Assembly: GCA_002308955.1 (NCBI GenBank) | Contig: DBWJ01000014.1 | Span: 4,974-24,619 of the forward strand | DNA: 19,646 bases | Direction: 5' to 3' | DNA from: Lachnoclostridium sp. UBA1241 | Lineage (GTDB): Bacteria > Bacillota > Clostridia > Lachnospirales > Lachnospiraceae | In this document: one piece after another, positions 1 to 7,997 of the stretch | How the letters are laid out: each line of letters begins with the position of its first letter | How positions within the stretch are numbered: position 1 is the stretch's first letter | Position numbers and translations under genes: made by a program | Notes under the pieces: generated by a model | What the model was told of the DNA's origin: nothing | The model's database searches: none | The model's input: the letters and a program-made list of their open reading frames with translations, nothing else

Positions 1-1383
1 GGCGGCAAGCTTTTCGACGATTTTCATGCTTCGCGCGTGCTTCCGGGCTTTGAGCCGGACAGTAAGATCCGGATGCTTCGTCAGTTGAAGGATGAGGCGG
101 AGATTGTTATCGCGATCAATGCAAATGACATCATCAAGAAGAAGGTCCGCGGCGATCTGAGTATCACCTACGATGTGGATGTGCTCCGTCTGATCGACGC
201 CTTCCGTGAGTACGGCCTGTATGTCGGAAGCGTAGTACTGACGCAGTTTGTCGAGCACGAGAACGTATTAAACTACCAGAAGAAACTGGAGGACCTCGGT
301 CTTCGCGTATACCGCGCCTACAAGATTGAGGGCTATCCGTCCAATATCAGCAAGATTGTAAGCGATGAGGGCTACGGCAAGAACGATTATATCGAGACAA
401 CCCGGTCCCTGGTCGTTGTTACGGCACCCGGTCCCGGAAGCGGAAAGATGGCTACCTGCCTTTCCCAGCTGTATCATGAGCATAAAAGAGGCATTCAGGC
501 CGGTTACGCGAAGTTCGAGACCTTCCCGATCTGGAACCTTCCGCTGAAGCATCCGGTGAACCTCGCATATGAGGCAGCCACCGCCGATCTGAAGGATGTG
601 AACATGATCGATCCGTTCCATCTCGAAGCCTACGGTGTTACGACGGTTAACTACAACCGTGACGTGGAGATCTTCCCCGTGTTAAATGCGATGTTCGAGC
701 GCATCTTCGGTTCTTCGCCGTATAAGTCGCCTACCGACATGGGTGTTAATATGGCAGGTAACTGCATCATTGACGATGAGGCAACCTGCATCGCATCGAG
801 ACAGGAAATCATCCGCCGTTATTACAATACGCTTTGCGAGTGCCGCAAGAACCGCGCGGACGAGGAAGCGGTTTATAAGATTGAACTTCTGATGGAGCAG
901 GCGGGCATCCGTAAGGAAGACAGAAAGCCCGTACCGGCAGCCCTTCAGAAGGCACAGGAAACCGGTGCCCCGGCTGTTGCCATCGAGCTGAATGACGGAA
1001 CGATCATTACCGGTAAAACTTCGCCGCTTCTCGGCGCAAGCTCCGCGGCGCTCCTTAACGCGCTCAAGTATCTGGCCGGCATCGACGATGACACGAGACT
1101 GCTTTCTCCTGAGATTCTGGAGCCGATTCAGGACCTTAAGGTGAATCATCTCGGTAACCATAATCCGCGTCTTCATACCGATGAAACGCTTCTTGCACTT
1201 TCGATTGTAGCAAGCAAGATGGATCTTGCCGAAGAAGCGATGAAGCAGCTTGAAAACCTCAAGTGCTGCGAGGTACATTCGAGCGTTATCCTTTCCGGCG
1301 TGGATGAAGGCGTATTCCGTAAGCTCGGCATGCACCTGACCTGTGAGCCGGTTTACGAAACGAAGAAATTATATCATAAATAG
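1..1383 (+). CDS. UPF0371/DUF1846 family protein, 5'-truncated by window edge
   Basis: The reading frame is open from base 1 ([20 protein letters not shown]...), so the first 460 codons seen are the body and C-terminus of a protein whose start lies upstream. The GTG at 37 is internal, not the start. DUF1846 proteins are about 490-500 residues, so roughly 35-40 residues are missing. The opening residues and the glycine-rich GPGSGK (bases 430-447), which resembles a P-loop, are recalled hallmarks of this family. Later segments ([15 protein letters not shown] region, then [12 protein letters not shown]) also fit. The biochemical role of the family is not established to my knowledge; a nucleotide-binding role is only suggested by the glycine-rich loop. 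The stop is followed after 12 bases by the asnA start, so the two are probably co-transcribed. No frameshift or truncation inside the visible part. Confidence 0.87.
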   Translation, partial: GGKLFDDFHASRVLPGFEPDSKIRMLRQLKDEAEIVIAINANDIIKKKVRGDLSITYDVDVLRLIDAFREYGLYVGSVVLTQFVEHENVLNYQKKLEDLGLRVYRAYKIEGYPSNISKIVSDEGYGKNDYIETTRSLVVVTAPGPGSGKMATCLSQLYHEHKRGIQAGYAKFETFPIWNLPLKHPVNLAYEAATADLKDVNMIDPFHLEAYGVTTVNYNRDVEIFPVLNAMFERIFGSSPYKSPTDMGVNMAGNCIIDDEATCIASRQEIIRRYYNTLCECRKNRADEEAVYKIELLMEQAGIRKEDRKPVPAALQKAQETGAPAVAIELNDGTIITGKTSPLLGASSAALLNALKYLAGIDDDTRLLSPEILEPIQDLKVNHLGNHNPRLHTDETLLALSIVASKMDLAEEAMKQLENLKCCEVHSSVILSGVDEGVFRKLGMHLTCEPVYETKKLYHK

Positions 1384-1395
1384 TTGGAGGTCCCT

Positions 1396-2406
1396 ATGAA
1401 CGACCGTATTGTGATTCCCGAGGGCTACCGTTCTCCGCTTTGCATGAAGGAGACACAGATTGCCATCAAAAAAATCAAAGACTTCTTCCAGCGGGAGCTT
1501 GCGACGCAGCTGAATCTGTACCGTGTTTCGGCGCCGCTTTTCGTACCGAAGGACTCGGGTCTCAATGACAATCTGAACGGCGTGGAGCGCCCCGTCGCAT
1601 TTGACATGAGAGACAGCGACGGCGTTATGGAAATCGTGCATTCCCTCGCCAAATGGAAACGTATGGCTTTAGGTAAGTACGGCTTCCACACCGGAGAAGG
1701 CCTGTATACCGACATGAACGCAATCCGCCGTGACGAGGATACCGATAACATCCATTCCGTTTTCGTTGACCAGTGGGACTGGGAGAAGATCATCGAGAAG
1801 AAGGACCGAAACGTTGAAACGCTCCGTTCCGTTGTAAAGTCGGTATATGAAGCGCTTCGCGTAACCGAGAAGTACGTTGCGAACCAGTATGAGTATGTAA
1901 AGTGCATCCTGCCGGAAGAAATTACGTTTATTACGGCGCAGGAGCTTCTTGACCGCTATCCGGATAAGACCGCGAAAGAGCGTGAGTATATGGCCGCAAA
2001 GGAATACGGCGCAGTTTTTTTGATGAAGATCGGAGATTTGTTGAGTAACGGTGAGAAGCACGACGGACGTGCCCCGGACTATGATGACTGGGAATTAAAC
2101 GGCGACATCATCGTTTATTATCCGGCGCTTGATATGCCTTTGGAGCTTTCCAGCATGGGCATCCGCGTCGACGAGGATTCGCTTGTTTCGCAGCTAAAGA
2201 AGGCAGGCTGCCCGGAGAGAGCGGAGCTTCCGTTCCAGAAGGCGCTTATTGAGAAGAAGCTTCCGTACACCATCGGCGGCGGAATCGGACAGTCGCGTAT
2301 CTGCATGTTCTACCTGAGAAAGGTGCATATCGGCGAGGTTCAGTCATCGGTATGGCCGGAGGGTGTCCGCGCATACGCGGAGGAAAGAGGAGTACAGTTG
2401 CTCTGA
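1396..2406 (+). CDS. asnA: aspartate-ammonia ligase (asparagine synthetase A)
   Basis: Makes asparagine from aspartate and ammonia with ATP hydrolysed to AMP, in the cytoplasm. The 336-aa product has the usual length of AsnA, which is built on a class II aminoacyl-tRNA synthetase catalytic fold. Visible family signatures are SGLNDNLNGVERPV (residues 54-67), HSLAKWKR (82-89), the GEGLYTDMNAIRRDED block (100-115) and the motif-3-like GGGIGQSR (294-301). I chose ATG 1396 because GGAGG (1386-1390) lies 5 bases before it; a TTG at 1384 in frame would overlap this ribosome binding site. The gene follows the DUF1846 gene directly and its stop codon overlaps the azlC start (TGATG), so translation of asnA and azlC is probably coupled. 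This is the ammonia-dependent enzyme, not the glutamine-dependent AsnB. Confidence 0.96.
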   Translation: MNDRIVIPEGYRSPLCMKETQIAIKKIKDFFQRELATQLNLYRVSAPLFVPKDSGLNDNLNGVERPVAFDMRDSDGVMEIVHSLAKWKRMALGKYGFHTGEGLYTDMNAIRRDEDTDNIHSVFVDQWDWEKIIEKKDRNVETLRSVVKSVYEALRVTEKYVANQYEYVKCILPEEITFITAQELLDRYPDKTAKEREYMAAKEYGAVFLMKIGDLLSNGEKHDGRAPDYDDWELNGDIIVYYPALDMPLELSSMGIRVDEDSLVSQLKKAGCPERAELPFQKALIEKKLPYTIGGGIGQSRICMFYLRKVHIGEVQSSVWPEGVRAYAEERGVQLL

Positions 2407-3125
2407 TGAATCGTAAGAAGGATTTTCGGGAGGGCTTTCGGAACGGGATTCCGATAGCCCTCGGTTATTTTTTCGTGTCATTTACCTTCGGAATCATGGG
2501 CTCGCAGAGCGGGCTTTTATGGTGGGAGACGGTACTGATCTCGATGACCAACCTGACAAGCGCCGGACAGTTCGCCGGAGTGAAGATCATTGCCGCGGCG
2601 GGCTCCGTAACGGAACTTGCGCTGTCGCAGCTGATCATTAACCTGCGGTACGCTTTGATGGGAATTTCCCTTTCGCAGAACACCGACGAGAACTTCGGAA
2701 CAGCCGGAAGGGCGACGCTCGGCTTCGGCATTACCGATGAAATCTACGCGGTGGCGGTCAACCGTCCCGTTCCGGTTTCGAAGATTTACATGCTCGGGCT
2801 TCTGATCCTTCCGTACATCGGCTGGACGACGGGAACCCTTGCGGGAGCCGTCCTCGGAAACGTCCTTCCGCCGGTCATCTCGGAGGCAATGGGAATCGCC
2901 ATCTACGGCATGTTCATCGCTATCGTCGTTCCGAAAGTGAAGGAGGAGCGGAAGACGCTTCTCATCGTACTCTTGGCGGTTGCCATTAGCTGCGCGCTCC
3001 GGTACATCCCGGTGCTTTCTAAGATATCCGTGGGATTTGCCGTCATTATATGCGCGGTGCTCGCATCGCTTGCCGGCGCTTTGCTGTTTCCGGTTCCGGC
3101 TTCGGAAGAGGGAGGTGCGGCATGA
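2406..3125 (+). CDS. azlC: AzlC family branched-chain amino acid exporter, large subunit
   Basis: Large membrane subunit of the two-component AzlCD exporter, known in Bacillus to export branched-chain amino acids and analogues and related to E. coli YgaZH. The 239-aa product is nearly all hydrophobic helices. The N-terminus FREGFRNGIPIALGYFFVSFTFG and the TNLTSAGQFAG segment (residues 48-58), followed by the NLRYALMG region (79-86), are typical of the family. ATG 2406 is preferred over an in-frame ATG at 2352, since the latter lies deep inside asnA and encodes a hydrophilic extension not seen in the family. AGGAAAGAGGAG (2381-2392) serves as a somewhat distant ribosome binding site. It overlaps asnA by one base and azlD by four. 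The substrate here cannot be read from sequence. Confidence 0.93.
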   Translation: MNRKKDFREGFRNGIPIALGYFFVSFTFGIMGSQSGLLWWETVLISMTNLTSAGQFAGVKIIAAAGSVTELALSQLIINLRYALMGISLSQNTDENFGTAGRATLGFGITDEIYAVAVNRPVPVSKIYMLGLLILPYIGWTTGTLAGAVLGNVLPPVISEAMGIAIYGMFIAIVVPKVKEERKTLLIVLLAVAISCALRYIPVLSKISVGFAVIICAVLASLAGALLFPVPASEEGGAA

Positions 3126-3433
3126 GCTTTTGGCGGTATCTTCTTACCATGGCGCTTGTCACGTATCTGATCCGCGCCGTTCCGTTCGTCGCTTTCCGGA
3201 GAAAGGTGACGAACCGTTATGTGAAATCGTTTTTGTATTATATCCCTTATACGGTGCTTGCGGCGATGACATTTCCCGCGATTTTCTATGTGACCGCTTC
3301 ACCGGTTCCGGCCGTTCTCGGAACCCTCGTTGCGCTTTTCCTCGCCTACCGCGGAAGAGGCCTTGTCACCGTATCGCTTTCGGCCTGCGGCGCGGCGCTT
3401 GCGGCCAATCTGATCCTGTATTTTTACAAGTGA
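3122..3433 (+). CDS. azlD: AzlD family branched-chain amino acid exporter, small subunit
   Basis: Small partner of AzlC, 103 aa with about four hydrophobic segments, which is the normal size. The N-terminal TYLIRAVPFVAF (residues 14-25) and FLYYIPYTVLAAMTFPAIF (37-55) match AzlD, whose family pattern has an Arg-x-x-Pro in the first helix. The start ATG 3122 overlaps the azlC stop (ATGA) and has GGAGG (3111-3115) six bases upstream. A longer reading from 3050 would lie inside azlC and add a basic non-membrane stretch, so it is rejected. Translation is likely coupled to azlC, giving balanced amounts of the two subunits. Confidence 0.92.
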   Translation: MSFWRYLLTMALVTYLIRAVPFVAFRRKVTNRYVKSFLYYIPYTVLAAMTFPAIFYVTASPVPAVLGTLVALFLAYRGRGLVTVSLSACGAALAANLILYFYK

Positions 3434-3445
3434 AAAGGAGTCTTT

Positions 3446-4747
3446 ATGAAGAAATTAATTGCCCTGTTACTGGTAACGGTTCTGGCGGTTTCCTTTACGG
3501 CCTGCGGCGGTAAGAAGGACACGACGGCAGATGTAACACCCACCGAGGCGCCCACCTTAGCGCCGACCGACACCGCTACGCCGAGCCCTTCCCCGACGCC
3601 CGAGGTGGATGAGAAGAAGGTGTGGTATGACGGCGTGATCGCGTCCTCGCTGATTTCGACCGGCAACAATTACCGCCTGAGAAAGGTCATCGAGAAGGCG
3701 CAGGCGGGAGAGGACGTTTACATCGGATTTATCGGCGGTTCGATCACCGAAGGCGAGGGCTGCACATACCAGAACTGCTACGCGATGCAGACCTTCCGGA
3801 ATTTCCAGAAGGATTATGGGACGGAGAACAACGTGCACATCATCAATGCCGGCGTATCCGGAACCCCTTCGACTCTCGGGGTAATCCGTTACGAGCGGGA
3901 CCTTATCGAGAAGAATGACGGACATCTTCCGGACCTTTTGATTATTGAATTCGCGGTAAATGACGGGGATGACCCGACGAACGGCGACACCTACGAGGGA
4001 CTGATCCGCCGCGCGCTTAACGCGGAGAACAAGCCCGCTGTCGTTTTGTTGTTCAGCGTGTTCCAGTCCAAATGGAACCTGCAGGACCGCTTTAAGCCGA
4101 TGGGAAAGTATTACGAGCTTCCGATGGTCAGCATCAAGGACGCGGTTGTGCCGTGTCTGAATGACGGAACCATCACGAACGCCCAGTTTTTCAATGACAT
4201 CTACCATCCGAAGCTGTACGGCCATACGATTATGGCGGACTGCCTCAGGCACCTCTTTAAGACGGTGATGGAGGAAACTCCCGCCGCTTCCGATACCGAA
4301 GCAAAGGCCAAGTTCCGTTCGGATGCCTTTGACCATGTGACGATGATCACTTCGAAGAGCACGGATGTAAAGGTGAATGCCGGAGGTTTCTCGGAGACCG
4401 ATACGGCAGTCGGAACGACGCGTTACGATAACGAGAAGACGTTTCCTGATAACTGGAAGCATACGAAGGATACCGGAAGCGCCCCGCTCACATTTACCGT
4501 AGACGCGAAGAGCATTCTTCTAACCTACAAGAAGAGCAAGAGCGACTCCTACGGCAAAGTGGACGTCTATCTCGACGGCGAAAAAGTGATGACGATCGAC
4601 GGACACGATTCGGGCGGCTGGAACAATCCGTACACGGCCGTAATTCTGAATTCCTCCACGGTTTCGACCCATAAAGTCGAGGTCCGGATGGCCCCCGGAA
4701 GCGAGCAGAGCGACTTCACAATCATGGCCTTCGGATACGGCGACTGA
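3446..4747 (+). CDS. secreted SGNH/GDSL-family hydrolase lipoprotein
   Basis: Predicted surface-anchored esterase-like hydrolase of 433 aa. A lipoprotein signal is clear: basic MKK, hydrophobic core, then FTAC with lipidation at Cys20, followed by a Thr/Pro/Ser-rich linker (about 26-53). The SGNH catalytic domain (about 60-275) shows block I IGGSIT with nucleophile Ser99, block II glycine in NAGVSG (134-139), block III VND (Asn172) and block V DIYH (Asp251, His254), so the full SGNH set is present. Residues about 290-433 form a beta-rich C-terminal domain, possibly a carbohydrate-binding-like sandwich. AAGGAG (3435-3440) precedes ATG 3446. It sits 12 bases after azlD with no visible promoter. 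A close paralogue without a signal peptide follows at 4846. Carbohydrate deacetylation is a reasonable but unproven role; the substrate is unknown. Confidence 0.9.
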   Translation: MKKLIALLLVTVLAVSFTACGGKKDTTADVTPTEAPTLAPTDTATPSPSPTPEVDEKKVWYDGVIASSLISTGNNYRLRKVIEKAQAGEDVYIGFIGGSITEGEGCTYQNCYAMQTFRNFQKDYGTENNVHIINAGVSGTPSTLGVIRYERDLIEKNDGHLPDLLIIEFAVNDGDDPTNGDTYEGLIRRALNAENKPAVVLLFSVFQSKWNLQDRFKPMGKYYELPMVSIKDAVVPCLNDGTITNAQFFNDIYHPKLYGHTIMADCLRHLFKTVMEETPAASDTEAKAKFRSDAFDHVTMITSKSTDVKVNAGGFSETDTAVGTTRYDNEKTFPDNWKHTKDTGSAPLTFTVDAKSILLTYKKSKSDSYGKVDVYLDGEKVMTIDGHDSGGWNNPYTAVILNSSTVSTHKVEVRMAPGSEQSDFTIMAFGYGD

Positions 4748-4761
4748 TTGCGATGTTTGGG

Positions 4762-4790
4762 TTGAAAATACAGGATAAATCCTGTATGAT
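4762..4790 (+). promoter_or_regulatory. sigma-A-type promoter for the SGNH hydrolase-mgtE run
   Basis: TTGAAA (4762-4767) and TATGAT (4785-4790) are separated by exactly 17 bases, an almost consensus vegetative promoter. It lies in the 98-base gap before the TTG-started hydrolase. No rho-independent terminator precedes it, so readthrough from the upstream genes remains possible. Confidence 0.78.
4768..4787. repeat. perfect palindrome in the promoter spacer, candidate operator
   Basis: ATACAGGAT (4768-4776), two bases AA, then ATCCTGTAT (4779-4787) form a perfect 9-bp inverted repeat. It fills the promoter spacer and enters the -10 hexamer, the position expected for a repressor site. There is no T-tract after it, so it is not a terminator. 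The regulator is not identifiable from this window. Confidence 0.7.
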
Positions 4791-4845
4791 AGAAGTGTAT
4801 GCGGATTTGGAATAAATTGGCACGAACAAAACAAAGGAGACGGAA

Positions 4846-6558
4846 TTGGACACAGCGAATGTGAAGGGCCCCGTGGCCCCCAAAGACCCTACGATACAAC
4901 GACCTAAGATTTACTTTATGCTAGACGACCTGATTGCCACTTCCCATGCGGAGGACGGCCGTCCGAAGGAACTCAGGTTTCTTGAAAACCGTGTTGCCGG
5001 CAACATCAAACTGATCTGCCCGGACCTTCCCGACGAGATTGCGGGAAGACTGCAGAAGAGCGCTGATTTCATGGAAATCGTACACAGCATCGGTGTCGTT
5101 ATGGATCCGGTAAGAGAAGAAGACCGGGACAACCCGATGACCGTTGTATTGCAGCATTACGGGAAGACCGACCGTTACAATTCCGGCACCCGTATGGAGA
5201 TGGCGGTACTCAGTGACGGCGCGGAAAGAGTCTTTCCAGTGTCGGATTTTCCGTGCACGGACGAGGATGATATTCTCGGCACGCTGTTTTTCTTCTCCGA
5301 GAATGAGCAGCTGCAGGTTAAGGGTACCATTACGTTTTATCTGAATGACGGCTTTACGGTTCCCGAGCCGGTTTTAGACCCGCCGATTGACTGGGAGAGC
5401 GAATATTATCAGAAGATTCTGGAACGCTCCCTGATGTCTATGGGCAACACGACGAGACTCCGCCGCGCCATCGAGAAGGCGTCGGAAGGAGAGGACGTAA
5501 CCATCGCATTTATCGGAGGTTCGATCACCCAGGGCGCAGGTGCCAAGCCGATTGAGTCGAAGAGCTACGCATACCGGATTTTCGATTATTTCCGGAATAC
5601 CTACGCGGAGGACCCGGAGAAAGTGCATCTCGTGAAGGCCGGAATCGGCGGAACGAGCAGTGAGCTCGGTGTGCTCCGTTACGAGAAGGACGTGCTTCGT
5701 GACGGCACGGTAAGTCCCGACATTCTGATCATTGAATTTGCCGTCAACGATGCCGGCGACGAGACGAACGGCATCTGCTTTGAAAGTCTCTGCTCGAAGG
5801 CGTTCCACCGGGATAACGGCCCGGCCGTGATCCTTCTGTTCTCGGTATTCATGAACGACTGGAACCTGCAGGACCGCTTGGAGCCGATCGGAAGACATTA
5901 CGATTATCCGATGGTGAGCGTGCTGAACGGCGTTTCGCCGCAGTTCCCCGCCGACGCGGAAGACCATGTGATCTCAAAGCGCCAGTATTTTTATGATATC
6001 TATCATCCGACCAATGACGGACACAGAGTCATGGCGGATTGCGTAAACTACCTGATTGAGCAGTCCCTTGCCCATGTCAGCGACGAGGTTTCCTACCCCG
6101 AGGAGAGCTGCCTCGGCCGGTATTACGAGAAGACGGTTACCGTCTATCCGAAAACCCTTTCGGAATACACCGGAATTCAGGTGGATTTCGGTGATTTCAC
6201 CGACAATGACAGGGATCTGCAGTTTGCGGAGAAGGACCTTGACCATAATGGTTCCTACACCTTTGACGGTTCCTGGAGCCGTGCGCTTAAATCGCAGGAG
6301 CCCTTCACCGTAACAATGAAATGCTCGAGTTTCTTCTTCATCTTCAAGGACACCGGTGACCCGGCCTTCGGTCCGTGCGACGTCGTCGTTGACGGTGAAG
6401 TGAAATACGAATACAACCCGTTGGCCATCGGCTGGACACACAGCAAAGCAATGCTTGCCGTGCCTTACGGGGAACCTGCGGAACACACGATACAGGTGGT
6501 TCCGAAGAGCCCGGACAAACGCTATTCCATTATTGCATTTGCCTTTACAAAGGAGTGA
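4846..6558 (+). CDS. SGNH/GDSL-family hydrolase, three-part architecture, no signal peptide
   Basis: A 570-aa hydrolase paralogous to the preceding lipoprotein. The start is TTG 4846, supported by AAAGGAG (4833-4839) six bases upstream; the first ATG (4918) has no such site. No signal peptide or membrane helix is visible, so it is predicted to be cytoplasmic. Residues 1-185 form an unrecognised N-terminal beta-rich region, 186-410 the SGNH domain and about 425-570 a C-terminal beta-rich domain like that of the paralogue. Catalytic elements are complete: FIGGSIT with Ser226, glycines in AGIGGT (265-270), Asn301 in AVND, and DIYH with Asp384 and His387. Shared strings with the paralogue include NWNLQDR-like WNLQDR and LIIEFAVND. 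The nearby GH130 phosphorylase suggests deacetylation of imported oligosaccharides, but that is inference. Confidence 0.88.
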   Translation: MDTANVKGPVAPKDPTIQRPKIYFMLDDLIATSHAEDGRPKELRFLENRVAGNIKLICPDLPDEIAGRLQKSADFMEIVHSIGVVMDPVREEDRDNPMTVVLQHYGKTDRYNSGTRMEMAVLSDGAERVFPVSDFPCTDEDDILGTLFFFSENEQLQVKGTITFYLNDGFTVPEPVLDPPIDWESEYYQKILERSLMSMGNTTRLRRAIEKASEGEDVTIAFIGGSITQGAGAKPIESKSYAYRIFDYFRNTYAEDPEKVHLVKAGIGGTSSELGVLRYEKDVLRDGTVSPDILIIEFAVNDAGDETNGICFESLCSKAFHRDNGPAVILLFSVFMNDWNLQDRLEPIGRHYDYPMVSVLNGVSPQFPADAEDHVISKRQYFYDIYHPTNDGHRVMADCVNYLIEQSLAHVSDEVSYPEESCLGRYYEKTVTVYPKTLSEYTGIQVDFGDFTDNDRDLQFAEKDLDHNGSYTFDGSWSRALKSQEPFTVTMKCSSFFFIFKDTGDPAFGPCDVVVDGEVKYEYNPLAIGWTHSKAMLAVPYGEPAEHTIQVVPKSPDKRYSIIAFAFTKE

Positions 6559-6567
6559 ACTCCTTTG
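6548..6567 (+). repeat. hairpin spanning the SGNH hydrolase stop codon
   Basis: CAAAGGAG, loop TGAA, CTCCTTTG form an 8-bp perfect stem. The loop contains the stop codon of the hydrolase gene. The left arm is a Shine-Dalgarno-like AAAGGAG and the right arm its complement. No U-tract follows, so it is not an ordinary terminator; it may stabilise or process the transcript between the hydrolase and mgtE. Confidence 0.5.
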
Positions 6568-6604
6568 GCTCTGCCTAAAAATCTCGGAAATAGGAGGTTA
6601 GAGC

Positions 6605-7975
6605 ATGGAAACGGATGTTTTTTCCCTGGAAAATGCCAAGACGTTATTGGATGAAAAGAAATATGCGGATCTTCGTAAGATGCTGATGGACATGCCTGCG
6701 GCCGATATAGCGGAGATGTTCGAGGAGATCCCGAAGAACCAGTTTGCGATCCTGTACCGCATTCTTCCGAAGGAGCTTGCGGCAGACGTATTCGTCGAGC
6801 TGGATCCCGACTTCCAGAAGATTCTGATCGAAGCCTTCAGTGATAAGGAACTTCGTGAAGTTCTGGATGAACTGTATATGGATGATACGGTTGACCTGAT
6901 TGAGGAAATGCCGGCGAACGTCGTAAAGCGTATCCTCGCGAACTCCTCGGCCGAAGACCGAAAGACCGTGAACGAACTTCTGAAGTATCCCGAGGACAGC
7001 GCCGGAAGCATTATGACGACCGAGTTTGTCCGCCTTAAGGAGGATATGACGGTCCGCGACGCATTTGCCCTTATCAGAAAGGTCGCCATTGACAAGGAAA
7101 CGATTTACACCTGCTACGTAACCGATAACCAAAGCCACCTGATCGGCATGGTAACGGTGAAATACCTGCTGTTGTCCGATTATGAAGCGAAGATAAAGGA
7201 CATCATGCAGGACAATGTCATCAGCGTGAAGACATTGGACGATAAAGAAGACGTGGCTGCCACCATCAGTAAATACGACGTGCTCGCGCTTCCGGTTGTG
7301 GACGAAGAAAACCGTCTCGTCGGTATCGTAACCGTCGATGACGCTATCGACGTCATGCAGGATGAGGCGGAAGAGGACTTCGCAAAGATGAACGCTATGG
7401 CGCCCGTAGAAACGCCGTATCTGCGTACTTCTCCGATTTCTCTGTGGCGAAGCCGCATTATCTGGCTTCTTCTGTTGATGGTATCGGCAACCTTTACCGG
7501 AATCATCATTTCGTCCTTTGAGAAGGCGCTTACGGCCCAGGTTGTGCTGACCGCGTTTATTCCGATGCTGATGGATACCGGCGGTAATTCCGGTTCCCAG
7601 GCATCCGTTACGATTATCCGTGCTATCTCCCTCGGCGAGGTGGAATTCTCGGATATTATGAAAGTTATCTGGAAAGAAATCCGTGTCGCGCTTCTGTGCG
7701 GCGTGTCACTTGGGGTGGTGACATTCGGAAAGATTTTCCTGGTCGACAAGATGCTGATGCATCGGGAGATTACGGTCCCGGTTGCCATCGTCGTCTGTCT
7801 GACCTTATGCATTACCGTACTTTGCGCGAAGTTCCTCGGATGTACGCTCCCGATGATTGTCGCGAAGCTCGGATTCGACCCTGCGGTTATGGCGAGTCCG
7901 TTCATCACAACGATCGTGGATGCGGTATCCTTGCTTGTATTCTTCGCATTTGCCGTAATGCTGCTACCGATGTAA
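6605..7975 (+). CDS. mgtE: MgtE family magnesium transporter
   Basis: Magnesium-selective channel of the cytoplasmic membrane, 456 aa, the normal length. Order of domains: superhelical MgtE N domain (about 1-130), ending in YPEDSAGSIMT (128-137); paired CBS domains (about 138-255), which in the family bind Mg2+ and gate the pore; a connecting helix; and five transmembrane helices (about 283-456). The pore signature MDTGGNSGSQAS (323-334) and the conserved DPAVMASPF (425-433), carrying the pore aspartate Asp425, are intact. AGGAGGT (6592-6598) lies seven bases before ATG 6605. It is 46 bases after the SGNH hydrolase gene, too short for an M-box riboswitch, so magnesium sensing is likely at the protein level only. 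Co-transcribed with the hydrolase and, after 22 bases, the GGDEF gene. Confidence 0.96.
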   Translation: METDVFSLENAKTLLDEKKYADLRKMLMDMPAADIAEMFEEIPKNQFAILYRILPKELAADVFVELDPDFQKILIEAFSDKELREVLDELYMDDTVDLIEEMPANVVKRILANSSAEDRKTVNELLKYPEDSAGSIMTTEFVRLKEDMTVRDAFALIRKVAIDKETIYTCYVTDNQSHLIGMVTVKYLLLSDYEAKIKDIMQDNVISVKTLDDKEDVAATISKYDVLALPVVDEENRLVGIVTVDDAIDVMQDEAEEDFAKMNAMAPVETPYLRTSPISLWRSRIIWLLLLMVSATFTGIIISSFEKALTAQVVLTAFIPMLMDTGGNSGSQASVTIIRAISLGEVEFSDIMKVIWKEIRVALLCGVSLGVVTFGKIFLVDKMLMHREITVPVAIVVCLTLCITVLCAKFLGCTLPMIVAKLGFDPAVMASPFITTIVDAVSLLVFFAFAVMLLPM

Positions 7976-7997
7976 TACCTTTGGGGAGGTAAGATTT

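Noticed and set aside
2980..3513. 177-codon plus-strand frame over azlC and azlD
   Set aside because: Arg/Cys-rich out-of-frame reading of two membrane genes that have good family matches.
3557..4462. 301-codon minus-strand open frame
   Set aside because: It lies wholly antisense to the SGNH lipoprotein, which has complete catalytic motifs and a ribosome binding site. The antisense protein is Arg/His/Val-rich without family signatures, a typical shadow of GC-biased codons.
6559..6604. Magnesium riboswitch (M-box) upstream of mgtE
   Set aside because: The gap is only 46 bases, far too short for an M-box aptamer, and shows only a ribosome binding site.
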